Source: Orobanche coerulescens
Taxonomy: Eukaryota; Streptophyta; Magnoliopsida; Lamiales; Orobanchaceae
Direction of reading: 5' to 3'
Assembly (NCBI GenBank): GCA_033398695.1
Contig: CM065801.1
Location: 55,066,358-55,130,357, forward strand
Length of the DNA stretch: 64,000 nt
Shown here piece by piece: positions 10,843 to 22,085 of the stretch. The translations under genes were made by a program, and so were the position numbers. The notes below the pieces were generated by a model. The model had not been told where the DNA came from and did no database searches. It worked only from the letters and a program-made list of their open reading frames with translations. Numbering within the stretch: position 1 is the stretch's first letter; every line of letters starts with the position of its first letter.

Positions 10843-12099
10843 TCAGTACTTTTTCAACCAATCCATCCTTAGGATTATGTCGAAGTCTTTCATATTAATC
10901 ACATAGAGATCCGCATCTAATTTATTCTCATTCATATCTATAGGTGTATTTCTAACCATAGAATCATCACATATTATTTTACCAGATGGTACGCTAACCT
11001 CTAATGGTTCTTTTACTCTAATGTCTTTACTTCCAGTTAGAGCATGGAACTTCTTAGACATGAATGAATGGGTAGCGCCAGTATCAAAAAGTACTAATGC
11101 AGGTATATTAAATACTGTCAACATACCTGTCATTGTATCTGGGTTTCCTTCAGCATCTTTCAGGCGCATGGCAAACACTCGTGCCCTACCCCCGGAAGTC
11201 TGACCTTCTTTTCCGACTGGGCAATCATAAGATGTATGCCCTGATTGCTTGCATCGATAGCATTTTCCCTGACCCGCCAGGCATACTCCTCCATGATTCT
11301 TTCCGCAATTTGTACATGAAGGTTTCTCGGCCTTGACATTGGGCTTTGCTTTTCCTTCAATTCTGCCTTGCTTACTCTGACCTTGACTGGAATTCTGACT
11401 TCCAGTCTTACCTTGGTTATGGCCTTGCAACTTCCTCTTACCAGAGCTCTTAACTTGTTTACGGTCCATATCCTGACTCGAGGAAATCTCTTGAGCTCTC
11501 TTGACAGTTTCTGCATAAGATAGATCACTGTGGCACTTGAGGATATGCCTTATTCCTGGTCGGAGACCATCCAGGAACTTGCGAGATTTTTCCATGTCAG
11601 TGGACACAAAACGTGTCGCAAATTGGCTCATGTCGGTAAATTTCTGTTCGTATTCAGTCACAGACATTCCTTCTTGCTTGAGATCCCAAAATTCCCACTG
11701 TTTTTGTTCACGATAATGCCTCAGGTAATACTGTTCTCTGATTATAACTTTGAACTCGTTCCAAGTTAGGGCTGCACGCTCCTCTTCTGGCCGAGTCCTC
11801 CAGTAGCTCTCATACCAACAGCCAGCTCCTTCCGTAAGCTGATATTCAACACAGATTACTCGTTGTGCATCTGTGCATCCGATCAGCCTAAAAGTTCGTT
11901 CTAACGATCGAATCCATTCTTCCACGAAAGTAGGTTCTTCCTTTCCAGTGAATGCTGGGGGTCCGAAGCGACGGAATTGTTCCACCACTTGCTATTGGTT
12001 TACAGCAGGTATCTCAGCGTTGTTTTCTCGTTCTCTACGCCCTCCATTCATTGCACCTTCGTTTCCTCCCCTCCCAGTGCGTGGCTGCCTTGGAAACAT
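10843..12099 (-). pseudogene. Element B Gag with zinc knuckle, fused to aspartic protease
   Basis: The start codon at 12099 begins MFPRQPRTGRGGNEG. One TAG (near 11991, Gln in context) interrupts before the long frame 11988-10843. That frame holds the retrotransposon gag domain (FRRFGPPAFTGKEEP, EEWIRSLERTFRLIGC, CWYESYWRTR, F--YYLRHYREQKQWEFWDLKQ-GMSVTEYEQKF), a basic Gln/Ser/Lys linker, one partial knuckle (CTNCGKNHGGVC), one standard knuckle CYRCKQSGHTSYDC (about 11250) and a protease with LVLFDTGATHSFM (about 11085) and FDIILRMDWL. The family motif has G where this copy has R in 'ILRMDW'. Gag forms the particle and the protease matures it. Confidence 0.9.
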
Positions 12100-13015
12100 T
12101 TTCCTAATGTTCAAAATACTGGTAAGATTCTACGTCTATATATTATTGCAAAATTTTTATGAATATAGGCCACATTCGTGACTGAAAAGAAAAAAAATAC
12201 ATGTGAAATATAATCCCACTATTATTTGTATAATTATTTTAAATGGAAAATAAAGTACAATGTTGCACTCATAAGTAAGATTGTTAAAAATACTGGGATG
12301 CCCAATCTACGACAATTAATACTAAATAGTCGTATTTTTATTCTCCAATGTAGATTATAACTTAATTTGAATTCATGCCGAAGATGCCGAAGCCACACTG
12401 GCATATTCGCTTGGATCTTCTTCTTCCTCTTCATCACTCTCGGACACATCATCCAGACCACAGCGTTCTCGGAGCCACATTCGATGTATCTCGGCCGAGA
12501 ACTCCACAAAGTCGATCACTGACGTATCTGAGGTCGAGGTAAAGTCCACCAAATTTAAGAGTAGCGTCTAGCTCGAAGGCTCCAAGCAGGGGGAAGAGTC
12601 TCCATAAGCTTTACAACGGCAAGGTAGTTGGAAACTCCATCCCGCCTAACACGTACGAACTTTCTCGCCATGGTGTTAATATGATCGCCTACGTCGTGAT
12701 GGTCTGGCCTTTGGTATTCTCGAAAAGTCCGAACTCTCGTGCTTCTCAATACCAATGAACACGAAGTTGATTTCCAAGCTGTTAATCTCGTGCGAGCCAT
12801 CTACTCACATGGATTATTCTATAATGTGTAAATACATTGATCAATATACAAATAATATCAAACATTAATATTAACGGACTAATCGAGCATATCCATAATT
12901 TACAAAAATTGAGAATAATTCAAGATATATGCATATTTGAATTTCTGAATTAAAATATGTACTTGTTGAAGCTGGCGAAGTACCGTGGAATGGTATTACT
13001 AAATAATATTTTTAT
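12100..13015 (-). other. Leader of element B, no recognised gene
   Basis: The region lies between gag and the Mutator-like insertion. Minus-strand frames 12509-12234 and 12800-12555 are open but match no domain I recognise. One contains Arg/His-rich text (RPDHHDVGDHINTM) that might be an old captured or leader-encoded peptide. I treat it as non-coding leader. Confidence 0.5.
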
Positions 13016-14205
13016 GGGGAAATTACAGCCAACTACCCTATTAGATGGCCTCTTTACACTTTAGTCCCTATTGTTTCATAAATTACAGCGAAAGACAAAA
13101 ATCTGAATTGGTGTTGACTTCTATTAAAAAGACAAAAATGCCCCTCTATTTACTTGAATAAAACATTTCTTTTAAAATACATTTCATATTAAACAAATAG
13201 CTTATAAGTTATTAAAGTGTTTGGCTAATACATTTCTTTTAAAAAAATATTCTTTTTTCAGAAAATAATTTTTTTTCGAAATATAATTTTTTTCCCAGAA
13301 AATATATTTATTTTTCACAAAAATATTTTATTTTATTTTTTTTCCAGAAAATAATTTTATTTTTTCGAAAAAATAATATTTTTTCAAGAAAATAATTTTA
13401 TTTCGAAAAAAATATTATTTTGCCAAAAAATATTTTTTCCTCCAGAAACTATTATTTTAAATTTTTCGAAAAAATATTTTTTTTATTTTTTTTCCAGAAA
13501 ATATTTTTATTTTTTCGAAAAAATAATAGTTTTTTTCCAGAAAATAATTTAATTTCAAAAGATATTATTTTGCCAAAATACCTTTTTCTCCAGAAAATAT
13601 TTTTTTTTTAATTTTTTCGAAAAAATATTTTTTTTATTTTTTTTTAAGAAAATAGTTTTATTTTTTCGAAAAAATAATATTTTTTCCAGAAAATAATTTT
13701 ACTTCGAAAAAATATTATTTTGCCCAATAATAATTTTTTCTCCATAAAATATTTTTTTATTTTTTGAAAAAAATAAAAATTCTATAAAATAATATTTTTT
13801 TCGAAAAGATAATTTTTTTCCCAGAAAAATATTTTTTTTTTCGAAAAATAATATTTTTTTCCAGAAAATACTTTCTTTTTTGGAAAAAATATTTTTTTCT
13901 AGTAAGCTTGAAAATTTATTACACTGAAGTCCAAAAGTGTTATATATATTACAATGAGGTCCAGCATGTGCCACCCACGTGAGGCGAAAAATAAATGGGG
14001 AAACAAGAAAAGGAAAAATAAAAGGGCAAATTTGGAATATCAGTACTCTCTCTCCAGTGACATCATCTGAAAATTTGACTTTTGTCCTTCGTTGTAAATA
14101 TAGTTTCTGGACAGTGCAAAGTTTGTCCTTCATTGTAATATCTAAAACAATAGGGACCAAACTGTAATTAGACCATCTAAAAAGGTAGTCAGATGTAAAT
14201 CGCCC
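13016..14205. mobile_element. Non-autonomous Mutator-like foldback element with 10-bp target duplication
   Basis: The two ends are inverted repeats of about 90 bases. The left end begins GGGGAAATTACAGCC and the reverse complement of the right end begins GGGCGATTTACATCTG. Both share 'TTAGATGG', 'TAGTCCCTATTGTTT' or 'TGGTCCCTATTGTTTT', and 'ATTACA'. ATATTTTTAT flanks it exactly on both sides (13006-13015 and 14206-14215). Long terminal inverted repeats with a 9-10 bp duplication fit Mutator-like elements. It has no coding capacity; the core is an AT-rich tandem array. It lies in the leader of element B. Confidence 0.85.
13190..13880. repeat. 150-bp tandem repeat with 'TTTTCCAGAAAATA / TTTTTCGAAAAAATA' subunits
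   Basis: The landmark 'tattattttgcc' recurs with its 'tgcc' at 13421, 13571 and 13721, an exact 150-base period over about three copies with degenerate flanks. Within each unit, short 'ttccagaaaata' and 'ttttcgaaaaaa' words alternate and are themselves near-palindromic. ORFs here (13420-13611, 13699-14160) are low-complexity Phe/Lys frames. Confidence 0.85.
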
Positions 14206-14240
14206 ATATTTTTATATAGAAGGGTATGCAGAATCATAAA

Positions 14241-14257
14241 CTGCTCCGATACCACAA
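14241..14257 (-). other. Primer-binding site of element B
   Basis: On the minus strand TGGTATCGGAGCAG follows three bases after the LTR end. Plant initiator tRNA-Met would pair with TGGTATCAGAGC; one position differs (A to G). Confidence 0.8.
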
Positions 14258-14406
14258 TGTAACATCCTAATATTAACTATAATTAAATCTCGAAAATTTT
14301 ATTTTTTTTACAACTTTAATTATCTTAATTTAAAATTTTCCTTTAATTAAAATAATAACGTGCGGAAGCTATCTAATATCACGTAAATATCATTTAGAAG
14401 AAGAAC

Positions 14407-14438
<32 letters not shown>

Positions 14439-16269
14439 TTACAAAAATTCAAAGTAAACTTCACTGATTAAATAAGTATAAGTAATTAACGAAAACTCCA
14501 ATTTAAAATGCAACCAAAATATTAAGTACAGAATTTATACTACGTTTAATTATAAAAGATTATACCAACATTCATCATCTATAGAAAATAAGGCAATTTC
14601 TAAAGTTCGCAAAATATTCAAATTACAATTTGAAATATTCTTCATAAATTAAAATATAATTAATAATATTAAGAGTTCAATAATTATATTGATACCATCC
14701 TCCACCGGTACCACGCCCGCTTCATTAACCTGAAAACATTTTAAAATTCGGGGTAAGCTTGAGCTTAGTGAGCCTGTACATGTCACATATGAATATATCA
14801 CGAATAATTGAACACATAAATATTTTTGTTCTGTTTTTATGTGTATTTCTACACGGAGTACTCGGAGCCCGAAGGCTAACTGAGCCCGAAGGCTAAATGT
14901 TCTGTGTACTGAAAGTACAATCTTTCTGTTCTATCTGTATGACATGATAAATCACATTATAATAATATATGCCAAATAATATGTAATATACATATGAGAC
15001 ATGTAATTTTGTAAAAAATAAGTGAAAATAAAAACCCCACCTCAAATGCAGCGCATGACTAAATATAGATGTTCGACTCGCGAAATCTTAAGCCCGAAAG
15101 TTCTCGTCGTTATCTACAATAAAATAATTTAATATTATTATTAAAGTATGAAAAATATATAATTACACAAACTAAATTAAAATATTTGAATTTGATTTAA
15201 AAAGATGTAATTTGAGATGTTTAGAAATTAAATAGGAGTAAAAACAAAAGATAGAAAAATTAAGGGGGTTGAATTAAAATTTAGATTAAAATATTGGGAT
15301 ATAAAATCCAACACTTATGTTTTCTTCCCATTCATCCGCCGCCCCTCTCTCTTCTCTCCCTCTTCTCCTGCCCTTCTCCCGACGCCCCTTTTTTTCTTTT
15401 TTTTTTCATCTTTCTGTCTCCACCTTTCTCTTTTCTTTTAAGCTAAAACACACACACACAAACACATACACTCGCTCGACACATAATACACACACGCCTA
15501 ACTGGAAAAAGAAGACTTAGAATAGACGGCCAAGCGACGACTGGATTCAGACGGCGGCAACGGCGGATGCAGTGCCGGAGCGCGGCGATTTGATAATTTC
15601 GGCCCGACAATTTGAACGGATTGAAGGACTGTTTCCGCCGCTGCTGTTCATCTTCTTCGCTCTTTTTTTTTTCAGTTTGGATTTTGAGATCGGACATGGA
15701 GTTCGGTTTCTGGTGTTGATTCAGATTCTGGTTTTGATGCTATGAAGAAAATGAGAAATGGAAAATATGACAGCAAGGGATATCGAGCTTTTTGATATAA
15801 TATATTACTTTCTGCTGGAGTATAGCTGTGCAAAATCACTGTGCAGATTGAGATGTTTTTGTATGAACGAGGCTGTAGAGTTGAATTTGTATTATATAAT
15901 GTTTAGGAGAAGAATTAGAAAAGACAAAAATTAATTGTGTCTTAATTTGGTTTAATAAATGGCCATGAATGCTGTGAAAATTAATAATGCAATTCAAGAC
16001 AGGAAGTCCGTTTTCTTTCGAGAGGAGAGAAGAGAATGTATTTGAAAAGACAAATGGTGTTGGGTTGAGCCACATAAAGATAATAATTGGATTGACAAGT
16101 AGATATTTAAATAACCACTTTATAAAATTGAGCTATAATATTTTAAATACTCTGAATTTTACTTAATGGTTTAATGATCATATTTATAATAATATTAATA
16201 ATAATAATATATAATACTAATATTAATACTAGTAATAATAAAAATATTTATTAATTTGTGGATATTACA
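14258..16269 (-). mobile_element. 5' LTR of element B
   Basis: On the minus strand it begins TGTAATATCC at 16269 and ends GGATGTTACA at 14258, next to the primer-binding site. It contains (TA)n at about 14412-14438 and a CT-rich and (AC)n stretch at about 15340-15485. No palindrome array like that of A, C, E, F or G is seen. Oddly, the plus strand also shows 'gggatataaaatcc' (about 15296) followed by a CT-rich leader, so a promoter on the antisense strand cannot be excluded. ORFs inside (15317-15520, 15443-15697, 15836-16075) are not genes. Confidence 0.8.
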
Positions 16270-16960
16270 TAATCCTTGCTTGAGAGGTTCAGTAGTTAAC
16301 ATAGTTAAAAGCAATCATTAATTAAGGCAAACTAATACCCAAATCAAATGACATAAATGTGTGTGTATATATATATATATGATCAAATGAGAATGGTTCT
16401 TATCCGGCAAATTGCGAATATGCATCAATTTTGTACTAATTATGCATGAAATATATGCATTTCGTGCATCAAAATTGCAATGCATTAAAATATGCATTAT
16501 ATGCATCAAAATATCAATGAATTAAAACAGTGCATTATATTCATCAAATTTTTGTGAGAATAAATCTAGGTCATCCATTTATCAATATCTTTGGATGAAA
16601 TTCATTCTTATTTCTTAGGTTAAATTGCATTCTCACCTGAACCCACCAATATATATATATATATATATAGAGATATAATGTGTGTGTGTGCGCTTTATAA
16701 TGCTCACCGTTTTGTTCCATGACTCGGTCTATCTCTCTCCTCTATCATCTGTCCCTTTGTTCTCTCTCTCAGATGGGGCTGCAATGAGATGCACTGTTGG
16801 TGAGTACTCGAGAGTATCTTCGGTCAAGACTGGAGTCGAGCTCGAATTAATGAAGATCGGCTCGAGCTCGACTCGAGCCCGTGAGCTCACAAACTCGAAT
16901 CCGAGCTCATAAATTCTTTGCTCGTGATCTCTGGAGCGAATAGTGAGCATTTAAATTATT
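16270..16960. other. Unassigned AT-rich stretch
   Basis: It contains (TA)n runs near 16364-16380 and 16650-16668, repeated 'atgcat...catcaaaat' words (16420-16550) and a GAGCTC/CTCGAG-rich block (16800-16915). I recognise no gene. 'aaatgagaatgg' near 16386 and 'ttgcattctcacc' near 16626 are weakly inverted and could mark an old small inverted-repeat element. Confidence 0.4.
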
Positions 16961-17940
16961 TGTTGGAATCGTTAATGTTTATTTTGTAAACTTTAATATC
17001 ATAGGATCGATCTACGTTCTGAGTAGATGATCGTCGTATATTCACATTCTCTAACCCGATCCCCGATGAGTGAGGAATAGTAAATTAAAGTTTGTCACTT
17101 AATTGTAAATTAATGAGGGATGATTATCCTACATTGATAAATGAGCTATCATTGTGCAACTATATTTGGAGTTTTCATTATACATGTATTAATTAATGGC
17201 ACATGTGATGGGCTTAAAGCCCACACGCGTGCACACGCGTGCGCCGTCGTTGCCTGCCTCGTCTCGGCCTCTGCGGCGAGCCGCATGCCGCGTGTTGTGG
17301 ACCTTGGACCTTGGCATTGGACTTAGTCTTGATCTTGGATCTTGGAAATTGGTCTTTGGGCCTGGCCTTGGGCTAGGCCTTGACTTGCTTAAAGATTTTT
17401 TGTACTAGCTCAATATTGTTGGGCTCGTATGTGCACATAAGGATGTCCAGGTACATCCCTCGAGCAATCAAGGAAATGAATACAGTCCAGGTGCGTCCTG
17501 ACTGTTCAAATTCAGTCAGAACACGGCAGTAACCTCCTAGGTGTGATGAGGAGGAGTAAATGGCTGTTTTGAATTATGTAACTCCTTCCTCTTTGAATTT
17601 TGAAACTCTTATATTAATGCAGCATGAATACCTGCCTTATGACAACCATTAGTGGCTGTGTTAAATCCCTGCAAGTGTGACATGGCCTGTAAGTAGGCAT
17701 ACATATGATTTGCATCAGTACATGCAAAAAATCGACATACACAGTTTCTGCATACATAGTTTTATAGTCGGCTTCGTTCTCACCACGTCCCAGTTCGTCG
17801 GATCTCATGGGTTTTGTGGTGCCACTATCTCCGAGACGCTGTCGTTTTATCTTTGGAGACGATATGTCAGAAATGAGAGCACTACCGGGGCGTATTTCGT
17901 CTTGCGAATTGAGGATTGCTCGACTCGACAATAGTTTACA
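16961..17940 (+). mobile_element. Putative degraded Ty1/copia-like LTR (element D)
   Basis: It begins TGTTGGAATCGTTAATG and may end '...CAATAGTTTACA'. It includes a copia-LTR-like distal part ('gtggtgccactatctccgag...cgttttatctttggagacg...cgtatttcgtcttgcg') upstream of a gag-like start. No primer-binding site is clear after 17940 and no second LTR is in the window, so both the limits and the class are tentative. Confidence 0.4.
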
Positions 17941-18119
17941 TTTTTTTCTATTTTTTTCTGTAATTTCAATTCAGTTTTGATTTTTGTAATTTTTGTTTTT
18001 CGAGTTGTAATTTCGTTTCCAGTTGTAGTTTATTTTCGCCCGACAAGTTTTACGAACAAAAATTAAAACAAGCACAAGACGAAATATACTTGCGTTTTTA
18101 CTAAACCCTACAACTTTAG

Positions 18120-18442
18120 ATGCCGACTGCTGCATCCATCGACTCAAGCACCACCGCTGCCTTTGCCTCTGCCACTGCATCAACCATGGCGAACATTGTT
18201 GCTGCGACTATGTCAAATATGATGAGCTCAACCACCTCAGCGACAAACTCATGAGTGTTTTCGAACCCCTTTCTGACAACTGATGGATCCACCTCGAGTG
18301 GCACCGTTGGTTCCACTTTCAGTGGTACCGTAGGATCCATGCTAGGATCTACTGTTGGGGCCGACGGTTCAACAAAACTGGTTCCTTTTTTGGAACAAAC
18401 TCGGGGCCAAAGATGATGTTGACCGCCGAGAAGCCTACAAAG
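18120..18442 (+). pseudogene. N-terminal gag fragment of copia-like element D, cut by element C
   Basis: ATG at 18120 opens a Ser/Thr/Ala-rich protein (MPTAASIDSSTTAAF...) with a TGA after about 44 codons (near 18252). The same frame resumes with VFSNPFLTTDGSTSSGTVG, and a shifted frame ends 'GPKMMLTAEKPTK'. The last words resemble the 'GEKPEKF' entry into the copia gag domain. The reading is broken at 18443 by the LTR of element C. Low-complexity content makes the assignment provisional. Confidence 0.4.
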
Positions 18443-18987
18443 TGTAACACCCCAGAATCCAACCGGGAATATTACACGCCATGGACCCCATACGACTAAA
18501 TGTTTGGCCGACCGGGATCAAACAGCCTAAAGACACGGACCGATAAGGCCACACAACAAAATCAAACAATAATTTGTTACAACTCATTCCCACACCGGGG
18601 TTCAAAATACAAAATGATACAACACAACGGAAGACTCAGAAAATAATATAACGACACAACAATAAAAATTGCACTCCGAATCTCTTGATTAGTATCGCAG
18701 CCCATCATCTCTTGTACCGATCCTGTGACTGCTCTCACGCGCCTACATGAACGTGGACATAAAACAGATATCTACCCCCCGATTTCTCGGGAGTTACTAA
18801 AACTCCACTGTTTTACTAGTACAAGTATCAAACTATACAAAGTGTAACAAGCAATTACAAATCATAAATCAGAAAACCACACTCAACCAATCACATATTC
18901 CTCAGAAGTTATAATAATATAGAAACCAACACGAGTGGAATCTTTGAAAAAAATGATATGTCATCGAGGGAATTTTAGAAAGCGCAA

Positions 18988-19200
18988 ATCCTTTAGGAAC
19001 TCATGTCCTAAGTTTGTCAAAATCATTTAGGAATTCCTATCCTAAGTTTGTCAAAATCATTTAGGAACTCGTGTCCTAAGATTGTCAAAATCCTTTAGGA
19101 ACTCATATCCTAAGTTTGTCAAAATTCTTTAGGAACTCATGTCCTAATTTTGTCAAAAATCCTTTAGGAACTCATGTCCTAAGTTTATCAAAATCCTCTA
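18988..19200. repeat. 34-bp tandem repeat, about six copies
   Basis: The unit 'tttaggaactcatgtcctaa' plus 'gtttgtcaaaatc' recurs with 'tttag' at 18992, 19026, 19060, 19094, 19128 and 19163. The period is exactly 34 bases except for the last step (35). It lies near the 3' end of the element C LTR. Confidence 0.9.
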
Positions 19201-19209
19201 CATTAAAAC

Positions 19210-19800
19210 ATGCTCAACGATCAATCAAAACGCTTGTAAACTCGTCACATATACCACATACAACAATCATAACACTCGTGATCCCTTGTCACGTGGCTCC
19301 GTAGGTTCATCAACCCGCACGGACTATGCTAAACACAATGATCATATCACCATGAACTCATGTCAAGTGAACACAACAATCATAACACTCGTGATCCCTT
19401 GTCACGTGGCTCCGTAGGTTCATCAACCCGCACGGACTATGCCATACACAATAACCAAGATACCGTGAACTCATGTCACGTATCAAACACAACGAACATA
19501 ACACTCATGATCCCTTGTCACGTGGCTCCGTAGGTTCATCAACCCGCACGGACTATGCCAAACCAAATACTCATAGCATCCAGTCCCGACTCCGTGATAT
19601 CTTGCCACGAGTCACCGTAGGCCCCATCGAACCCACACGGTTGGACGTACTGTGTCCTGAACCCATGATCGACTGCCATGTGTCATCGTAGGCCTCGTTA
19701 GACCTGCACGACTGGACCTCAACACCAACTAAGTTCCGATTCCATGGACCCTTACCATGAATCCTCGTAGGCCCCGTCGAACCCGCACGAGTGAACTTAG
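19210..19800. repeat. Degenerate ~70-116-bp repeats with 'CACGTGgctcCGTAGGttcatcaacccgcacgg'
   Basis: 'gatcccttgtcacgtggc' occurs at 19280, 19393 and 19509 (spacing 113 and 116). More diverged copies follow to about 19800, each with 'CGTAGG' and 'CCCGCACG' or 'CCCACACGG'. Related copies also occur outside the LTR at 21470-21725. Confidence 0.8.
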
Positions 19801-20736
19801 CATCACAACACATAACTTCACAGTTACATTCACATTTCACCAAGTCCATACACGGCAAATCAATCACATTGATCACCACAAAATCACGCATCACGTGCAC
19901 ACAACACAATCTCAACATGCAAATCATCATCATCAAAGAGACATGATCAACACAGCTCATAATCAATACACAATATATTGCACGACCATGAGTACAACCA
20001 AACCAGCATGAATTATCACAATCCTGCACACATAACACAATGTGATACACATACCGAATGACACAATCATCACCAAGCCTTCATAATGTACAAAACATAA
20101 CTAACTCACACGAACCACGTTTAAAAGGCAAACAAATTATCACAACCTACCACATGATTTCTAATCACAAGACACAAGTTCTATAACAAGATACTTGCCT
20201 CGGAATCCGTACGCAAATACTCCGACGAACACGGCTCGACCGAAATGCCTCAAACCCTACAACTTCCGCAAGACACAATGAAAACACGATCACAACAAGG
20301 TTCAAGACCAACAACAACGGAAATCACCTCAAAACAGTGAAGGAAGACTCATTGAAACATTTAATCGAACATTAAATGTTCAATAATTCCCAAGAACACC
20401 CAAATCGCCCATTGAGTTAAACCAACACAAAATATGGATGTACAGTCCATAGAACATGATTGATAACATCATATTTCACCATCCGATTCATCAAAATCAG
20501 ACTAGGATCGATATCAAGAATAAATCTCCCAAAAAGTCAACTTGAAGAAAAATCAAGAAATTACCTTGATCCGGCGAAGAACAATGGATTTGATGATGTT
20601 ACAATCACCTAAAGACCTCCAAAACACCTTTCGATTGAGCAAAATCGGCCAAGATCGCGAACCTTAGTTGCCATTGACTTACACCCGTGGAGAGAGGAGA
20701 AAGAAATGAAAAAAATGAAGATTCTAGAGTGTTGTA

Positions 20737-20750
20737 CAGTATTTATACTG
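20737..20750 (-). promoter_or_regulatory. TATA box of element C LTR inside a palindrome
   Basis: The minus strand reads CAGTATAAATACTG, with TATAAAT between perfect 6-base arms. It lies directly downstream of the GCGTGCGC palindrome array in transcription direction. Confidence 0.6.
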
Positions 20751-20756
20751 GACACA

Positions 20757-21175
20757 ATTAGCGTGCGCTATCGAGGTTTATATCGCCCAAAATCTCAGTC
20801 CGGTGACTTGTGGACTGAACCCGACCAATAGTTAGTGTGCGCTATGTTTCCAGTAGCGTACGCCAACGCCTGACATTAACGCGCGCTACACTACCTCGTA
20901 ACGTGCGCTAGACGAAACACCAACTCAGTCCAGTATCTTCATGACTGAACCCAAATTACCAGGTAGTGTGCTCTACCCTTCCGATAGCGTGCGCTACTGT
21001 CACACCATAGCGTGCGCTACATACTCGATAACATGCGCTATCGATTGCCCAGTCCAGGGCAGTAGCTTCTGCCTCAGTCTGGACCCTCCGTTAGCGTGTG
21101 CTATAAAGGAGTCCTAGCGTGCGCTAACAACGCATAATAGCGTGCACTATTCCGATCACTTAGTGTGCGCTATTT
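20757..21175 (-). repeat. Palindrome array (TAGCGTGCGCTA type) in U3 of element C
   Basis: More than ten copies or near-copies of TAGCGTGCGCTA occur in about 415 bases. The arms TAGCG and CGCTA are exact inverted repeats around TG. Variants such as 'agcgtacgcca' and 'tagtgtgcgcta' look like CG-to-TG or CG-to-CA decay of the same word. Confidence 0.85.
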
Positions 21176-21377
21176 ATGCTGAACAGGCAATAAGATCATA
21201 CCAAAACTCATCACAACAACGATTCCTGCCAACGGAACGACAAACACACTACAATCTGATCCGCAACCAGTTCACATCAACGTATGGCAACGATCATCAA
21301 GGCACAAACAACGTACAACCCACTAAACAGTAGGAAAAAAATTGAATCAACTGGAAACGAAAATCTCGGGTATTACA

Positions 21378-21414
21378 TTCTCCCCTACTAAAAATAAATT
21401 TTGTCCCGAAACTT
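21378..21414 (-). promoter_or_regulatory. Polypurine tract and decayed hairpin of element C
   Basis: The minus strand reads AAGTTTCGGGACAAAATTT (21414-21396), a version of the shared pre-LTR hairpin with two stem mismatches, then 'tagtaggggagaa' (21390-21378) abutting the LTR. Confidence 0.65.
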
Positions 21415-21469
21415 AAAAAAAATGCATCACAGTGATGCAAAACAGAACCAAAACGTTCAATCATCAAGT

Positions 21470-21725
21470 GACCCCATGATATCCTATCACGTGTCTCCGT
21501 AGGTTCAACGACCGACATGGATTGAGCCAAAACAACAATCATAACAAACATGCTCGTGACCCCGTGATCCCCTACCACATATCTCCGTAGGTTCAACAAC
21601 CCACATGGATTGAGCTAAAAGAATCATCACAAAAAACATGCTCGTGACCCCGTGATCCCTGCCACGTGTCTCCGTAGGTTCAACAACCCACACGGATTGA
21701 GCTAAAACAACCATCATAACAATCC
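21470..21725. repeat. Three ~87-bp repeats next to the polypurine tract of element C
   Basis: 'ctccgtaggttcaac' recurs with 'gtagg' at 21499, 21587 and 21673. Each copy carries 'ccgtgatcc...cca(c/t)(a/g)t' before it and 'cacatggattgagc' after it. These are relatives of the repeats inside the LTR at 19210-19800. Confidence 0.8.
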
Positions 21726-21833
21726 ACATGGAAATATTCAAACCAGAATACCAGATATCAAGTACTATATATCAAAAATCACATATCATGTCTACACACG
21801 AGACAAATCTACAAGACAAAACATAAATTACAA

Positions 21834-22085
21834 TCATTGGGCACCGCTGGGCCCTCCAGGAGTAGGAACGGAATCCCGCTTCTCGAACACTATAGCAACA
21901 GTCTCATAATGCACCACTTGGTGTTCCAATTGACCACACTCGAAACAATGAACCGACGACTGCTTATAGCTCGCACGTACGACTCGGAACATCACAGTCA
22001 AACACCTCGGCGCACCAGCAAAAATCACGATACCGACTCGGAGCCCTTTGATCCTCCGTCGATGAGAAGTTTCAACAACAATCAA
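21834..22085 (-). pseudogene. Element C gag C-terminal remnant with decayed zinc knuckle
   Basis: The minus-strand frame reads HCFECGQLEHQVVHYETVA near 21947-21890. This is a CCHC knuckle in which the last Cys has become Tyr (TGC to TAC). It continues to VPTPGGPSGAQ and stop. Element G has a homologous end ('CFECGQVGH...AVHCETVAEIF...APKGHRNA') at 54560, which supports a real gag tail in both. Nothing resembling protease or RT follows. The family normally uses the knuckle to bind RNA. Confidence 0.65.

Larger units (their letters stand above)
9866..16269 (-). mobile_element. Gypsy element B (Tekay/Del-type), 5' part
   Basis: Read on the minus strand from 16269: 5' LTR (16269-14258), primer-binding site, leader containing a Mutator-like insertion (14205-13016), gag-protease (12099-10843) and RT up to 9866, where element A interrupts it. 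The rest of pol and the 3' LTR should lie left of A, outside the window. Confidence 0.88.
18443..21377 (-). mobile_element. 3' LTR of element C
   Basis: On the minus strand it starts TGTAATACCCGAGATTTTCG at 21377 after the polypurine tract and ends ...CTGGGGTGTTACA at 18443. It holds a GCGTGCGC palindrome array (20757-21175), a TATA box in a palindrome (20737-20750), degenerate ~113-bp repeats (19210-19800) and a 34-bp array (18988-19200). Small ORFs inside (for example 19571-20050) are repeat-derived. Confidence 0.85.

Noticed and set aside
13420..14160. Phe/Lys-rich ORFs on both strands
   Set aside because: They are frames through the AT-rich 150-bp tandem repeat of the Mutator-like element.
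15317..15520. Ser/Pro/Phe-rich ORF in the element B LTR
   Set aside because: It comes from CT-rich and (AC)n low-complexity sequence, with no domain and no conservation evidence.
16380..16680. Possible small inverted-repeat element
   Set aside because: Only a short 'GAGAATG' inverted match and no clear target duplication were found.
18988..19200. Regular 34-bp repeats that could suggest a CRISPR array
   Set aside because: The units are directly adjacent with no unique spacers and lie inside a plant LTR; it is a tandem repeat.
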